Below are positions 44,426 to 53,636 of a stretch of DNA of 64,000 bases, piece after piece. Source of the stretch: Chitinophagaceae bacterium (GTDB lineage Bacteria > Bacteroidota > Bacteroidia > Chitinophagales > Chitinophagaceae); the NCBI GenBank assembly GCA_019638625.1, contig JAHBTK010000006.1, forward strand, positions 186,001 to 250,000, written 5' to 3'. The notes under the pieces are model-generated. The model did not search any database and was not told the DNA's origin. It was given only the letters and a program-made list of their open reading frames with translations. How positions within the stretch are numbered: position 1 is the first letter of the stretch; every line of letters starts with the position of its first letter. The position numbers and the translations under genes are program-made.

Positions 44426-45442
44426 TTAAAATTGCCCTTCCCGTTCCTGGAAATGGGTGGGTTTATTGATCGTCTTTCCGCCTTCTTTTATCCATGCTGC
44501 CAGCAATTCGATCATTTGTTTCAGTGTCACACGGGGATAACCAAATAACCGGAATGATTCCGAGGCGTTGCTTAATAAAGCAGTCGGTTGTTCTTCATGT
44601 ACAAACGACGGAGTTTTCCCGAACAGCCGGCCGAACTCTCCTGCAATCCACCGGACTGAAACGGTCTCGGGTCCCGTGATATTGACAATTTTTGCGGGAT
44701 TTTCGCAATGCAGCAAAGCCCGGATAGCCATCTCATTGGCATCTCCCTGCCAGATCACGTTTACATGTCCCATACGCAGGTCAATTGCCCTTCCTTCGTA
44801 CACGGACTTTGCAATCTCCAGCAATACGCCATAGCTGACGTCATTCGCGTAATTTAAGCGGTAAATAAAAAGCGGCGTATTGTATCTGGAGGCGCCATAT
44901 TGAAACAACCGTTCCCGCCCCAGGCAGGATTGCGCGTACTCCCCTACCGGTCCCACGGGTTGTTCCTCGCTCAATCCACCGAGAGCCACCGGTGATAGCG
45001 GGTACACGTTACCGGTAGAAAATACGACTATTTTTGATTCCTTGTATTGTAATGTCACGCGCCCGGGTAAGTAAGCATTCATGGCCCAGGTAAGCCATTC
45101 CTTTCCGGTAGTGCCGAATTTCTGGCCTGCCAGGTACAACACATTTTCCGCCGGAGGCAGACCCTGCAGCTCTTTATCTTCCAGTAAATCCGCAGCACAG
45201 GTCTCCACACCGGATGCCTCCAGTTGCTGCTGCAAACCCGGTTCCGAAAAGCGAGAAGCGGCTATTACCTTTTTTGAGAGGCCGGCTTTGTCAATCGCTT
45301 TTTTTGCCAGTATCGCCAATGCAGGGCCCATTTTTCCACCGGCACCCAGCACCAGAATGTCGCCCCTTATTTTTGCCATATCGGTCAGCAACGCCTCTGA
45401 AGGCTCCAGCAGGTCCTGATAGATTTGTTCTATATCGCTCAT
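44426..45442 (-). CDS. NAD-dependent epimerase/dehydratase-like protein
   Basis: This 338-residue extended SDR protein has the Rossmann motif VLGAGGKMGPALA at about residue 32. Later comes VVFSTGNVYPLSP and a region around YAQSCLGRERLFQYGA, where the usual YxxxK is not intact (Y..C..GRE). The C-terminus has VNITGPETVSVRW. It is the first gene of a three-gene operon; the DHDPS-like gene starts 23 bp later. The substrate is unknown. Confidence 0.8.
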   Translation of the reverse strand: MSDIEQIYQDLLEPSEALLTDMAKIRGDILVLGAGGKMGPALAILAKKAIDKAGLSKKVIAASRFSEPGLQQQLEASGVETCAADLLEDKELQGLPPAENVLYLAGQKFGTTGKEWLTWAMNAYLPGRVTLQYKESKIVVFSTGNVYPLSPVALGGLSEEQPVGPVGEYAQSCLGRERLFQYGASRYNTPLFIYRLNYANDVSYGVLLEIAKSVYEGRAIDLRMGHVNVIWQGDANEMAIRALLHCENPAKIVNITGPETVSVRWIAGEFGRLFGKTPSFVHEEQPTALLSNASESFRLFGYPRVTLKQMIELLAAWIKEGGKTINKPTHFQEREGQF

Positions 45443-45506
45443 ATAATATCTGTTTTAAAATTAATTCTTTTTGCCTGAACGTTGAAAAAGCCAATATATA
45501 AAAAAC

Positions 45507-45518
45507 GTGTACGTACAC
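45507..45518. promoter_or_regulatory. perfect 12-bp palindrome GTGTACGTACAC, putative operator
   Basis: GTGTACGTACAC lies 65 bp before the epimerase-like start. A TGTACGTACA-type centre is the usual shape of GntR-family operators. It probably controls the three-gene operon. No intact GntR or LacI gene lies in the operon. Confidence 0.55.
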
Positions 45519-45554
45519 TAATTTAGGAGTAATTTTACTTGTTGGCAAAATATT

Positions 45555-45574
45555 TTTTCTTTTGTAAAAGAAAA
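45555..45574. repeat. AT-rich inverted repeat TTTTCTTTT-GT-AAAAGAAAA
   Basis: Two perfect 9-bp arms surround a 2-nt spacer, between the two catabolic operons. It is about 110 bp upstream of the epimerase-like start and could be an operator. The remainder of 45443-45764 has only a non-credible ORF on the minus strand. Confidence 0.5.
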
Positions 45575-45764
45575 TATAACAATATTGCGTACTTCAAACA
45601 GTCGCCATATGCAAGCAGCCCTGCATTTTAGAAAAAAGGAAGAGCCGGTAGCATAGACGTTCTCCCACAATCTTTTCCGTGAAACTCCGGTGATCAGGGG
45701 CTGTTTAACAAGCTTTTCCCAACGGAGGCGGATTGAGATGAAATAGTCAGTCAGCATCAGTTTT

Positions 45765-46853
45765 TTATTTTTTCAGGTACCGCTTCTCAGCATTTTTATA
45801 ATATATCTTATCAATAACAGACCTGGACAGTTTTAGCCCTTTGAACTTTCCATTAACCAATGGTGATTCAAGTGTGTCGCCGGATGTAAAGAACCTCCAG
45901 TCTCTCAACCAAAGATCGCGTGCTCCATTGTTAACGGTATCCGGATCATCAGATTCGTTAGCTTCAAGATCGGTTCCGTAAATGATCCGATCCTGGTATT
46001 TAATAAAAAAATCGTGCACTTTCTGCCAGTCCTCAATACATTGAAATTGCACATGTCCCACCCTTTCAGCGAAGTCCAATGTCATATTTGGGTACTTGTC
46101 AAGCCGTTTTGCCATTTCGTCCACACTCCATTCCAGGCTACCCAGATGAGCGCCTATAAATCTCAGATCCGGGTGTTTCTCAAGCAAATGGTCTCTTGAT
46201 TGTATTTGTGCCTCATAAGAAGGATATTCCGGATGAAGGAACATGTAATACTCGGGATGTTCCTTAAAATAAAACCGGTCGTTATTGGTTGTCATCTCGT
46301 CAAATGGCAACCAGCAGGCTTTGGGCTCTCCTATATGCCCGCAAACCGGCATTTTATTTGTCTCCATGTAGTTAAATATGCCATCAAACATCGGATCGTT
46401 TATCATAATAAAACCGCTGTCCCTGTCTTTTATCGTCATGCCTATGTTTTTCCATACTTTAATGCCAATAGCGCCATTAGCAAAGGAATTTTTTAAATAA
46501 GCCAACTGACGCTCTTCCCAACCGGCTTCTTCCCTCGTAGCGGTTTCAAACGTAGTCAAATAGTATACATCCTGAGGGTCGTCGATCCGTTGTTGTATCA
46601 TATAATATTGCTGACTGTCAATAGGCGGATAACCGGGGACTTCACAATTCAAACTTATCAGTTTAAAATTATTCTTTTTTGCCTGATCAATAAGATACTT
46701 TTCCGTGGTATGAATATGAACATGTGCATCTATCTTTTTTACCCTGGTGAAGTCCTCAAGTGTGTAATAGTCTTCTTTTGCAGATGTACATGCTGATTTA
46801 GTTACCACTACCAGCACAGCAATATAAAAAAACGATACCCGTATTCTTTTCAT
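45765..46853 (-). CDS. amidohydrolase-2 family protein, secreted
   Basis: This 362-residue protein has an N-terminal hydrophobic signal with a possible lipoprotein cysteine (Cys22; the lipobox is weak). The amidohydrolase_2 fold is seen from KKIDAHVHIH (metal HxH), then CGHIGEP, FIGAHLGSLEW and IIYGTDLE, which hold the later metal ligands. These enzymes are usually decarboxylases or lactonases on sugar acids. It is the last gene of the agaS-like operon and starts 16 bp after the aldolase. Whether it is a deacetylase substitute is open. Confidence 0.82.
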   Translation of the reverse strand: MKRIRVSFFYIAVLVVVTKSACTSAKEDYYTLEDFTRVKKIDAHVHIHTTEKYLIDQAKKNNFKLISLNCEVPGYPPIDSQQYYMIQQRIDDPQDVYYLTTFETATREEAGWEERQLAYLKNSFANGAIGIKVWKNIGMTIKDRDSGFIMINDPMFDGIFNYMETNKMPVCGHIGEPKACWLPFDEMTTNNDRFYFKEHPEYYMFLHPEYPSYEAQIQSRDHLLEKHPDLRFIGAHLGSLEWSVDEMAKRLDKYPNMTLDFAERVGHVQFQCIEDWQKVHDFFIKYQDRIIYGTDLEANESDDPDTVNNGARDLWLRDWRFFTSGDTLESPLVNGKFKGLKLSRSVIDKIYYKNAEKRYLKK

Positions 46854-46869
46854 TTTACATGTAGTTTTG

Positions 46870-47721
46870 TCAGGATTTTTTCAACTCTATATCCCGGATC
46901 TTATTTTGAACAAGCTTTGCAACGGCATTTGTCGCAAAAGGGAACACCCGCCTCAGATCAATTTCCATATTGCTCTGCAAACTATCCCTGAGTGTCTGCA
47001 TAAAAGTATCCTTTATTTCCGTTGCCAGGTTAATTTTACAAATACCGTTTTGTATCGCTTGTCTGAGCAGATCCCCAGGGATACCGGATGCACCATGCAA
47101 CACAAGCACAGCTTCAGTTTCCCGGTTGATTTCTGCAAGCCTTCCAATATCCAGCTTAGGTTCAGCTTTATAAAAGCCATGCGCCGACCCAATCGCCACA
47201 GCGAGTGCATCAACTCCCGTTTCTTCTACGAAAAGTTTTGCTTCGGTTGGCTCGGTGTAACCCAGTTCGGAGTTTTTTTGTCCAAGCTTCGCAATATATC
47301 CAAGTTCTGCTTCCACATTAGCACCATATTGTTTCGCCAGTGTTACAACACGCCTGGTAATTCTTACATTTTCGCTGAATGACTTTTCGCTGGCATCAAT
47401 CATAACAGAATCAAATCCTTCGTCCAGGCACGCTGCAACCAGTTCATACGAATCTCCATGATCAAGATGAACCCACCCTTCTACACCATATAGTTTCAAC
47501 ATGGCCCTGGCCAGTTTCATCGCGACTGGCAACCCTAAATATTCTATTGAACCTTTGGTTAATTGTAATATTACAGACTTTCCCTCTGAAAAGGCAGCCT
47601 TTAAAATTCCATCTAATGTTTCGAAATTATAAAAATTAGTCGCCAGTAGCGCTTGTTTAGCATGCTGAAGTTCCTTTAGCTTCTGCTGCAATGGCATATG
47701 TATACTATTCTGCATATCCAA
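46870..47721 (-). CDS. class II ketose-bisphosphate aldolase (KbaY/FbaA-like)
   Basis: This 283-residue zinc aldolase shows WVHLDHGDSYE (His88 metal ligand, Asp87), AELGYI, GSAHGFY and LHGASGIP (two further His ligands), plus the INLATEIKD phosphate loop. It splits fructose- or tagatose-1,6-bisphosphate. The AgaS-like and PfkB genes upstream favour tagatose-bisphosphate. The start overlaps the kinase by 17 bp; a Met nine codons in is the alternative start. Confidence 0.9.
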   Translation of the reverse strand: MDMQNSIHMPLQQKLKELQHAKQALLATNFYNFETLDGILKAAFSEGKSVILQLTKGSIEYLGLPVAMKLARAMLKLYGVEGWVHLDHGDSYELVAACLDEGFDSVMIDASEKSFSENVRITRRVVTLAKQYGANVEAELGYIAKLGQKNSELGYTEPTEAKLFVEETGVDALAVAIGSAHGFYKAEPKLDIGRLAEINRETEAVLVLHGASGIPGDLLRQAIQNGICKINLATEIKDTFMQTLRDSLQSNMEIDLRRVFPFATNAVAKLVQNKIRDIELKKS

Positions 47722-48664
47722 ACCTTTCCCTAGCTATTTTCATAATCTGCCCGTAATTGACAAAGGCTGTAGTACCCCCTGGCTCCATTGTTGAAATGGC
47801 TCCCATAAGATTGGCGAATGTCTGACATTCAGTAAGAGGCCGGTTTTTAAGATAGCTGAATATAAATCCTGCATTAAAGCTGTCTCCGGCCCCTATGGCA
47901 TCAACCACGTCATTATTTACAAAGGCAGCACAGGGCACGATATCTTTTCTAAAGCTTAATAAAGAACCTTTAGTCCCTCTTTTAACAACAATAATGCAAC
48001 CACTGCTAGCAATCATTTTAATTGCTTCTTCAATCGAAGATTGACCCGTAAGGTGCAATAACTCATTTTCATTTGGCATGAATACGTCCACCAATGGTAA
48101 TACCTGCCCGAAATCGAAATCCCATCTTTCCATCGGATCCCATTGTATATCTAACGACGTGGTAAGTCCTATTTCTTTTGCTTTCTGAAACAAGACATTA
48201 AGTCCATTCCTGAACCCTGGTTGAAAGAAATACGATGAGAAATGAAGGTGTTTACCCTGTGACAGCATTTTACCGGTAATGTCATCTACACTCATTAATT
48301 TCATTACCCCCTGGTGAGTAATATTTGCCCGGTCTTCTCCGAAATTAAGCACTATAGTGGCGCCTGTTTGCATGTTATTATCTATCATGATCATTGAAGT
48401 ATCGACGCCTTTAACTTCAAGTTGCTCTTTACAAAATCGCCCGAAAATATCATCACCTATTTTACCGATAAACGCCACCTTCAACCCCAACGAGCTTAGA
48501 TTACTGGCAAAAATGGCCGATGAGCTGCCTAAAGCGAGCGTCATAGCATCCGAAAATTTTTCTTTTCCTATTTCAGGAAAAGAATGAACCTGATTCAGGA
48601 TCAGATCAATATTTAATTCGCCTACTACTATTACATCAAACTTTGGGTTGTGATTTATTTTCAT
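47705..48664 (-). CDS. PfkB-family carbohydrate kinase (tagatose-6-phosphate kinase-like)
   Basis: This 319-residue ribokinase-fold protein has the second PfkB signature DAIGAGDSFNAGF, with catalytic Asp261. The N-terminal GELNIDLIL and GGN-type segment (here LGSSSAIFASNLSSLG) bind the sugar. The family includes tagatose-6-phosphate, fructose-1-phosphate and ribose kinases. Its place between the SIS isomerase and aldolase genes suggests tagatose-6-phosphate. It starts 83 bp after the SIS gene. Confidence 0.88.
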   Translation of the reverse strand: MKINHNPKFDVIVVGELNIDLILNQVHSFPEIGKEKFSDAMTLALGSSSAIFASNLSSLGLKVAFIGKIGDDIFGRFCKEQLEVKGVDTSMIMIDNNMQTGATIVLNFGEDRANITHQGVMKLMSVDDITGKMLSQGKHLHFSSYFFQPGFRNGLNVLFQKAKEIGLTTSLDIQWDPMERWDFDFGQVLPLVDVFMPNENELLHLTGQSSIEEAIKMIASSGCIIVVKRGTKGSLLSFRKDIVPCAAFVNNDVVDAIGAGDSFNAGFIFSYLKNRPLTECQTFANLMGAISTMEPGGTTAFVNYGQIMKIARERFGYAE

Positions 48665-48747
48665 TTATGAATTTAATTATATTCGTTCATTCGTAACACA
48701 TTTCTGTAACCACATGAATCATACAGACGGATGAATTACTGAAATTA

Positions 48748-49959
48748 TTAGTAGGGATAAATACTTACACCCTGTACAATCCTGTTTATTCCTCCTTTTT
48801 GTGAAGGCGAATCAGGAGGCAGCCCAAGTTCGAGTGATTTGTAAAATGCCATGATCTGTGCCGGCAATACACTGCAAACGGCAAAATAATCGTCAGGAAT
48901 TTTTTCTTCTTCAACACCAAGATTAATGGTAAGGTTTAATCCCATATCTTCAGCCTTGTTGATGCACTGTCCAACCCCGATACTGAAAAGGAAACTTTCA
49001 GTTTGTCTGATAGATTTAACCAGATCAACTTCGTAGTTATAAACATATGGATCACCTGAGAATAAATACACAAGCAATGTCGAATCATCAATTCCCGCAC
49101 GTGGTCCATGCCTAAAGCCAAGGAAAGAATCATATTGACAAGTAACCCGTCCATCTGTCATCTCAAGCAGTTTTAAATGCGATTCCTTAGCCGCACCTTT
49201 TAACCCTCCTGACCCAAGAAAAATAATGTGTTTAAATGCCAATGCCGCAACCTGTTTCAATTCGCTAGCGTATTTTTTCAGTATAAGATCGCCATAGTTT
49301 TTCAGCTTCTCAACGCTATGCAGATTGGTATTGTTATTGCCTATATCTGAAATTAACAGCCCTGCCAAACACATGGAAGTAAAAGAGCCTGTCATAGCCA
49401 ATGCCTGATCATTAGATTCTTCCGGAAGTACAAAAACATAGGCATTGTCTTTATTATATGCTTTCTTGGCCAGGTTTCCTTCGGGGTTACATGTTATAAT
49501 AAGGTGATAAATCACATCATGCATTCTTTCTGCCAAATCAAAAGTCGCAACGCTTTCCGGGCTGTCGCCGGAACGTGCAAACGAGATGAGCAATGTTGGA
49601 ATCGATTTCTTAAACAACCCTTTAGGATGAGTAACCAGGTCGGTAGTGGGCACCACGGTTGTAGATATCCTCGTATTATTATAGAAAGGTTGTTGCAAAA
49701 TTTCTCCAATAAAGGCAGAGGAACCTGCGCCAGAGAGGACAATTTGAAGATCGCTGATTTTAAATATTTTACTCAAAAAAACGGATAAATGATCTCTCTT
49801 TTCACAAACAGCCTTATAGGTTTCCTCCCACAATACCGGCTGGCCATGTATTTCCCTGAATAAATGCCCCTCTATGGTACCGTTGGAATTATTATACAGG
49901 AAATCAGCATCTTTCATCATACTTCTGTTTTTTGTCCGGGTATTTACTTTATCTTTCAT
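48748..49959 (-). CDS. agaS: SIS-domain sugar isomerase (AgaS-like)
   Basis: This 403-residue protein has two SIS domains, the first with VLSGAGSSAFIGEIL and LLISFARSGDSPESVA, the second with HIIFLGSGGLKGAAKESHLKLLEMTDG and FRHGPRAGID. This layout matches AgaS, the galactosamine-6-phosphate isomerase/deaminase that gives tagatose-6-phosphate. The N-terminal methionines at 1, 14 and 15 make the start uncertain by up to 14 residues. A kinase and an aldolase of matching type follow. The symbol is by homology. Confidence 0.82.
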   Translation of the reverse strand: MKDKVNTRTKNRSMMKDADFLYNNSNGTIEGHLFREIHGQPVLWEETYKAVCEKRDHLSVFLSKIFKISDLQIVLSGAGSSAFIGEILQQPFYNNTRISTTVVPTTDLVTHPKGLFKKSIPTLLISFARSGDSPESVATFDLAERMHDVIYHLIITCNPEGNLAKKAYNKDNAYVFVLPEESNDQALAMTGSFTSMCLAGLLISDIGNNNTNLHSVEKLKNYGDLILKKYASELKQVAALAFKHIIFLGSGGLKGAAKESHLKLLEMTDGRVTCQYDSFLGFRHGPRAGIDDSTLLVYLFSGDPYVYNYEVDLVKSIRQTESFLFSIGVGQCINKAEDMGLNLTINLGVEEEKIPDDYFAVCSVLPAQIMAFYKSLELGLPPDSPSQKGGINRIVQGVSIYPY

Positions 49960-50005
49960 TTTTCATACTAAAAGCCCTCCCCAAGAGCTGTTGATAACCT
50001 TTCAT

Positions 50006-50869
50006 TCAATCTACTAACAGGAACATTGCTATTAAAGCCAATATCATTCCTGCTAATATTAATGGATGCGGGATGACATTGTAAATAAGGAGTGATATTA
50101 CAATTGTAATTATAGGAGCCCCCGTATTGGTAAGAGGGCTTACTATGATGGCTTTTCCAAATCGAAATGCATATACAAGAAATAATACTCCTATGGAATT
50201 GAGCATTTGAATAGTTGCTGTAGCAGCCACTATCTTACTTCCCCAGTTAATCTCCCGGGTAAAATCAGTTAAAAAGATGGCAAAAGGAATAAGGGCGATA
50301 CAGGGTATTGTCATATAAAATATGATACTTTCCGCCCTGGCATGCTGATTGGCTACTTTCATAAAATATGCCTGTATGCCCCACAATACAAAAACAGTTA
50401 ATGCAAGTATAATCCACAAAAAATCAGGATCCTGCCCATTAACAGGTTGCTGATAAGAAAGTAAAGGAATGGCAATCAGCGCAATTATGATCCCGAACCT
50501 GGCCCTGGTCGATGCTTTTTCTTTTAGAAAAATAAAAGAAAGAAGAACTGTTACTATTGGTGATAAAGATACCAACGGAAACACTAAGTAAGCTGGTCCC
50601 ATCTTTAAAGCCTGAAACAAAATAAGTTGTCCCCCACCCCCAAATAACCCGATAAGCAACCCGTATAATAAAACTTTCCTGTTTCCACCAGGTCTCCAAT
50701 TGATGATTTTTAAAGCTATTATAGCAGGAACCAGCATAGTAATTGCCCACACTACATAGCCTAAGGTGGCAGGAAAGCCGTTTTTTTCGGGAAATTCACT
50801 CAGCGCTCCCCAAATTCCCCAGAAAACAGTGGTTAAGAGTGCAAATAATAGCCATGGGCTGCGTTTCAT
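50006..50869 (-). CDS. EamA/DMT-family permease
   Basis: This 287-residue protein has ten hydrophobic helices in two EamA repeats. The first starts FWGIWGALSEFPEK, the second WGIQAYFMKVANQHARAESII. The PxxxxxSPIVTVLLSFIFLKEK stretch is typical of the family. DMT permeases move small solutes of many kinds. It is first in the operon with the AgaS-like gene (46 bp spacing), which suggests it carries the amino sugar, an unusual transporter choice. Confidence 0.85.
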   Translation of the reverse strand: MKRSPWLLFALLTTVFWGIWGALSEFPEKNGFPATLGYVVWAITMLVPAIIALKIINWRPGGNRKVLLYGLLIGLFGGGGQLILFQALKMGPAYLVFPLVSLSPIVTVLLSFIFLKEKASTRARFGIIIALIAIPLLSYQQPVNGQDPDFLWIILALTVFVLWGIQAYFMKVANQHARAESIIFYMTIPCIALIPFAIFLTDFTREINWGSKIVAATATIQMLNSIGVLFLVYAFRFGKAIIVSPLTNTGAPIITIVISLLIYNVIPHPLILAGMILALIAMFLLVD

Positions 50870-51171
50870 AATTATTGTATGAAAGGATTATCCTCAAAAT
50901 TAAAGATAAAAAAGAATAAAAAGAAAGTTTAAGTAAATTTATTTTAAAAATTTCTTACTTTTGAAAGAAAAAGAAAATAATTTTTCAGCTATTTACAAGG
51001 ATAGAGTTCAATGTACCCCAACAAAAGAAACAGCCAATTGACAAGAAATTTAAAGTGCCCTTTTACCCCAATAATGAACCCGGTGTGTAGCAGATATAGC
51101 CGGATAAAAGAAAAATTGATAGTAAATAATAATTAAACGATCAAAACTGTAACCTTCTAAAATTCATTACA
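50870..51171. promoter_or_regulatory. divergent promoter region of the GalNAc-type island
   Basis: This 302-bp AT-rich region lies between the minus-strand permease operon and the plus-strand DUF6298-like gene. For the operon, minus-strand TAATTTTG (50895-50902) is an exact -7 match, 26 bp before the start. For the plus-strand gene, TACTTTTG (50956-50963) is an exact match, about 210 bp from the ATG. TTTCTT/AAGAAA arms surround the latter, a possible operator. Confidence 0.45.
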
Positions 51172-52632
51172 ATGAAATTCATTGCGTATTTTTTCTTCTT
51201 CTTTACACTGCTTTCATCAGCGCGAACAATGGGACAGGTCTCCAATAAGAATATAAAAATAATTCCTCCGCCCGTACAGAAAACTCACAAGAAAGAATTA
51301 CATCAGATAAAGAGCCCGCTGAGGATACACCCGGATAACCCCCGGTACTTCACCGATCAATCCGGCGGGATTATTTATCTTACCGGGTCGCATACCTGGT
51401 TAAGTGTAGTGGATGGCAGGGGACCGTCCGGCAAGCAGACGCCTGAAGACAACGCGTTTTTAGATTTTATTTCGGCGCATGGCCATAATTTCACAAGACT
51501 GTGGGCGGTTGAAAATGATGGATTTGTTTTCAGCGAGGTAACCCCAGCAATCTATCTTCGTTCAGAGCCAGACAATACCAGCGACACGCAAATTAAATAT
51601 GATCTCAGCAGATTCAACCAGATTTACTTCGACCGTTTAAGGTCCAGAGTAAGCGCTGCCAATGACAGGGGAATATATGTAGCGGTCGTTTTTTTTGGTC
51701 ATTCCGGAAAACTAACCGGCCCAACGTTTTATAAGAAAGAGAATAATATTAATGGCATTGACGGAGACCCCAATGGAGATGGATATGCTATTGAAAGCCG
51801 TACCCTTCTGGTTCCTGCTATTACAGCGCTACAGGATGAATATGTAAAAAAGGTAATTGAAACAGTTAATGAATTTGACAATGTGCTATATGAAATTGCC
51901 TGCGAAAGTGGCCCTGAAACAACGGAATGGCAGTATCATCTGATCAGGCTGGTCAAGGAACAGGAAGCAAAAATGCCAAAGCAACACCTTGTTGGAATGA
52001 GCTCAGACGGAGGATACGTTAAGGGAGATGACACTGAAAGGCTTTTTAAAAGTGATGCAGACTGGATTTGCCCTGGCTGGAATTCAGATACCTCCTGCAT
52101 ATATATGACTGATCCGCCAGCCGCCACAGGAGAAAAAGCAATACTCGTAGACACCGATCATCTCTGGGGAATTGGTGGAGATAGTAAATGGGTATGGAAA
52201 AGCTTTTTAAGAGGGCTACAACCGAATTATATGGACCCTTACGTTGAATACGATTCCAGCGCAACATGGGGAGGCACTCAGGTTCAGTTTGACAATGCGA
52301 GACGGGCAATGGGGTTGACGCTGAAAGTTGCCAACCAGATAAACCTGGTAACCATGATACCACATAATGAGTTGTCGTCATCCACTTATTGCCTTGCTGA
52401 TCCGGGCACTGCATACCTGGCTTATTTGCCTGATGGCGGTAAAGTAACCATTGATCTTTCAAACACAGCAGGAAGGTTAAGCGTACAATGGCTGAACCCT
52501 GTTGATGGATCCATTATTAAAGGGAAAAAAATAAGAGGCGGAGGAAAACAGGAACTTGTCGCGCCGGTGAGCGGAGATATTGTTCTGTATATTACCAGGC
52601 AGAAACCTTTAGTAAACATTTCATTAAAATAG
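51172..52632 (+). CDS. DUF6298/DUF4038-like glycoside hydrolase with collagen-binding-like C-terminal domain
   Basis: This 486-residue protein has a signal peptide (1-21). The TIM-barrel part starts RYFTDQSGGIIYLTGSHTW, a motif of DUF4038/DUF6298 proteins, and has FTRLWAVEN, VAVVFFGHSG and NVLYEIACESGPETTEWQ, where acidic catalytic residues are expected. From about residue 390 a beta domain (YCLADPGTAYLAYLPDGGKVTIDL...GGGKQELVAPVSGDIVLYI) resembles the putative collagen-binding domain PF12904. It is probably an outward-facing glycosidase. The substrate is unknown. The next gene starts 27 bp later. Confidence 0.8.
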   Translation: MKFIAYFFFFFTLLSSARTMGQVSNKNIKIIPPPVQKTHKKELHQIKSPLRIHPDNPRYFTDQSGGIIYLTGSHTWLSVVDGRGPSGKQTPEDNAFLDFISAHGHNFTRLWAVENDGFVFSEVTPAIYLRSEPDNTSDTQIKYDLSRFNQIYFDRLRSRVSAANDRGIYVAVVFFGHSGKLTGPTFYKKENNINGIDGDPNGDGYAIESRTLLVPAITALQDEYVKKVIETVNEFDNVLYEIACESGPETTEWQYHLIRLVKEQEAKMPKQHLVGMSSDGGYVKGDDTERLFKSDADWICPGWNSDTSCIYMTDPPAATGEKAILVDTDHLWGIGGDSKWVWKSFLRGLQPNYMDPYVEYDSSATWGGTQVQFDNARRAMGLTLKVANQINLVTMIPHNELSSSTYCLADPGTAYLAYLPDGGKVTIDLSNTAGRLSVQWLNPVDGSIIKGKKIRGGGKQELVAPVSGDIVLYITRQKPLVNISLK

Positions 52633-52659
52633 ATTTTTATTCAATACAAGCGTAAAGTA

Positions 52660-53532
52660 ATGATAACAGATATTGGTTACAATACCAGCTTAGCCGGAAA
52701 GTTAACCCTGGTGGTATGCATTTTTTCTGCTATAAGCTTCGTTAAACCATCCGGAATTCCCTCCGGAAAAAAAGATAACCACCCTCATGGACTCCAACTG
52801 CAATGGAAAAACAATATACTAACAATATCAGGAGAAAACCTTCCCGGCAAAACAATGGATATTTTATACATAGAGGCTTTTTGTAAAACCGGTTCAACAA
52901 ACAGGGCATGGGACTCAACCACTATTCCGCATAAAACAGAATTGGTTTTATCAGATCGGAGTGGAAAATACCTTAAGCTAAGATCAGTTGTGCAGCCTGA
53001 TATTGAAGTACTGCACGATATCCGTGCCGGTAGTGATGAAGTGGAAATAAATCTTGTGATCACTAATAAAGGCAACCAACCAGAAGGCATAGACTGGTTT
53101 CAGCCTTGTATCCGGGTGAATCAATTCACCAACCGGGAACAGGATGATTACATCTCGAGGTGCTTCATCTTTACAAAAAACGGACTGACAACATTAGATA
53201 AAACCAGGAGGACACACAATGGCTACTATAAAGGCGGACAAACCTATGTACCGCCCGGTATTAATTTAAACGACGTTAACCCCCGTCCCATTAGTCCCGA
53301 TCAGCCGTCAAACGGATTGATTGGCTGTTTTTCTGATGATGATAACTATATAATGGCTACTGCATGGGATCATTACCAGGAACTCTTCCAGGGAATATTT
53401 GTTTGCATTCACAGCGACCCCCGCATAGGCGGGCTTCAACCGGGAGAAGTTAAAAAGCTAAGAGGCAAGATATATGTAGTAAAAAATGATCCCCGGGCGC
53501 TGCAACGCCGTTATCAGCAGGATTTTGAATAA
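52660..53532 (+). CDS. secreted beta-sandwich protein of unknown function
   Basis: This 290-residue protein has an N-terminal hydrophobic segment (about 13-30, a signal peptide or anchor). The rest is beta-rich, with HGLQLQWKNNILTISGENLPGKTMDILYIEAF, IDWFQPCIRVNQFT and a late LQPGEVKKLRGKIYVVKNDPRALQRRYQQDF. It resembles accessory proteins next to sugar-degrading enzymes, but I know no family for it. It is in tandem with the DUF6298-like gene and probably acts on the same glycan. Confidence 0.6.
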   Translation: MITDIGYNTSLAGKLTLVVCIFSAISFVKPSGIPSGKKDNHPHGLQLQWKNNILTISGENLPGKTMDILYIEAFCKTGSTNRAWDSTTIPHKTELVLSDRSGKYLKLRSVVQPDIEVLHDIRAGSDEVEINLVITNKGNQPEGIDWFQPCIRVNQFTNREQDDYISRCFIFTKNGLTTLDKTRRTHNGYYKGGQTYVPPGINLNDVNPRPISPDQPSNGLIGCFSDDDNYIMATAWDHYQELFQGIFVCIHSDPRIGGLQPGEVKKLRGKIYVVKNDPRALQRRYQQDFE

Positions 53533-53636
53533 CGGCCAAATACAGGCTTTCGCTATCAGCACTGTATCAAATAACTAACACACTGATATAGCAAAGAAAC
53601 ATCCACTTCACTCACCGCGTGGGATGCTATCCGGCG

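Noticed and set aside
45518..45757. 79-codon minus-strand ORF between the two catabolic operons
   Set aside because: No signal peptide, domain or normal composition; it overlaps the inverted repeat and promoter region and looks like chance coding.
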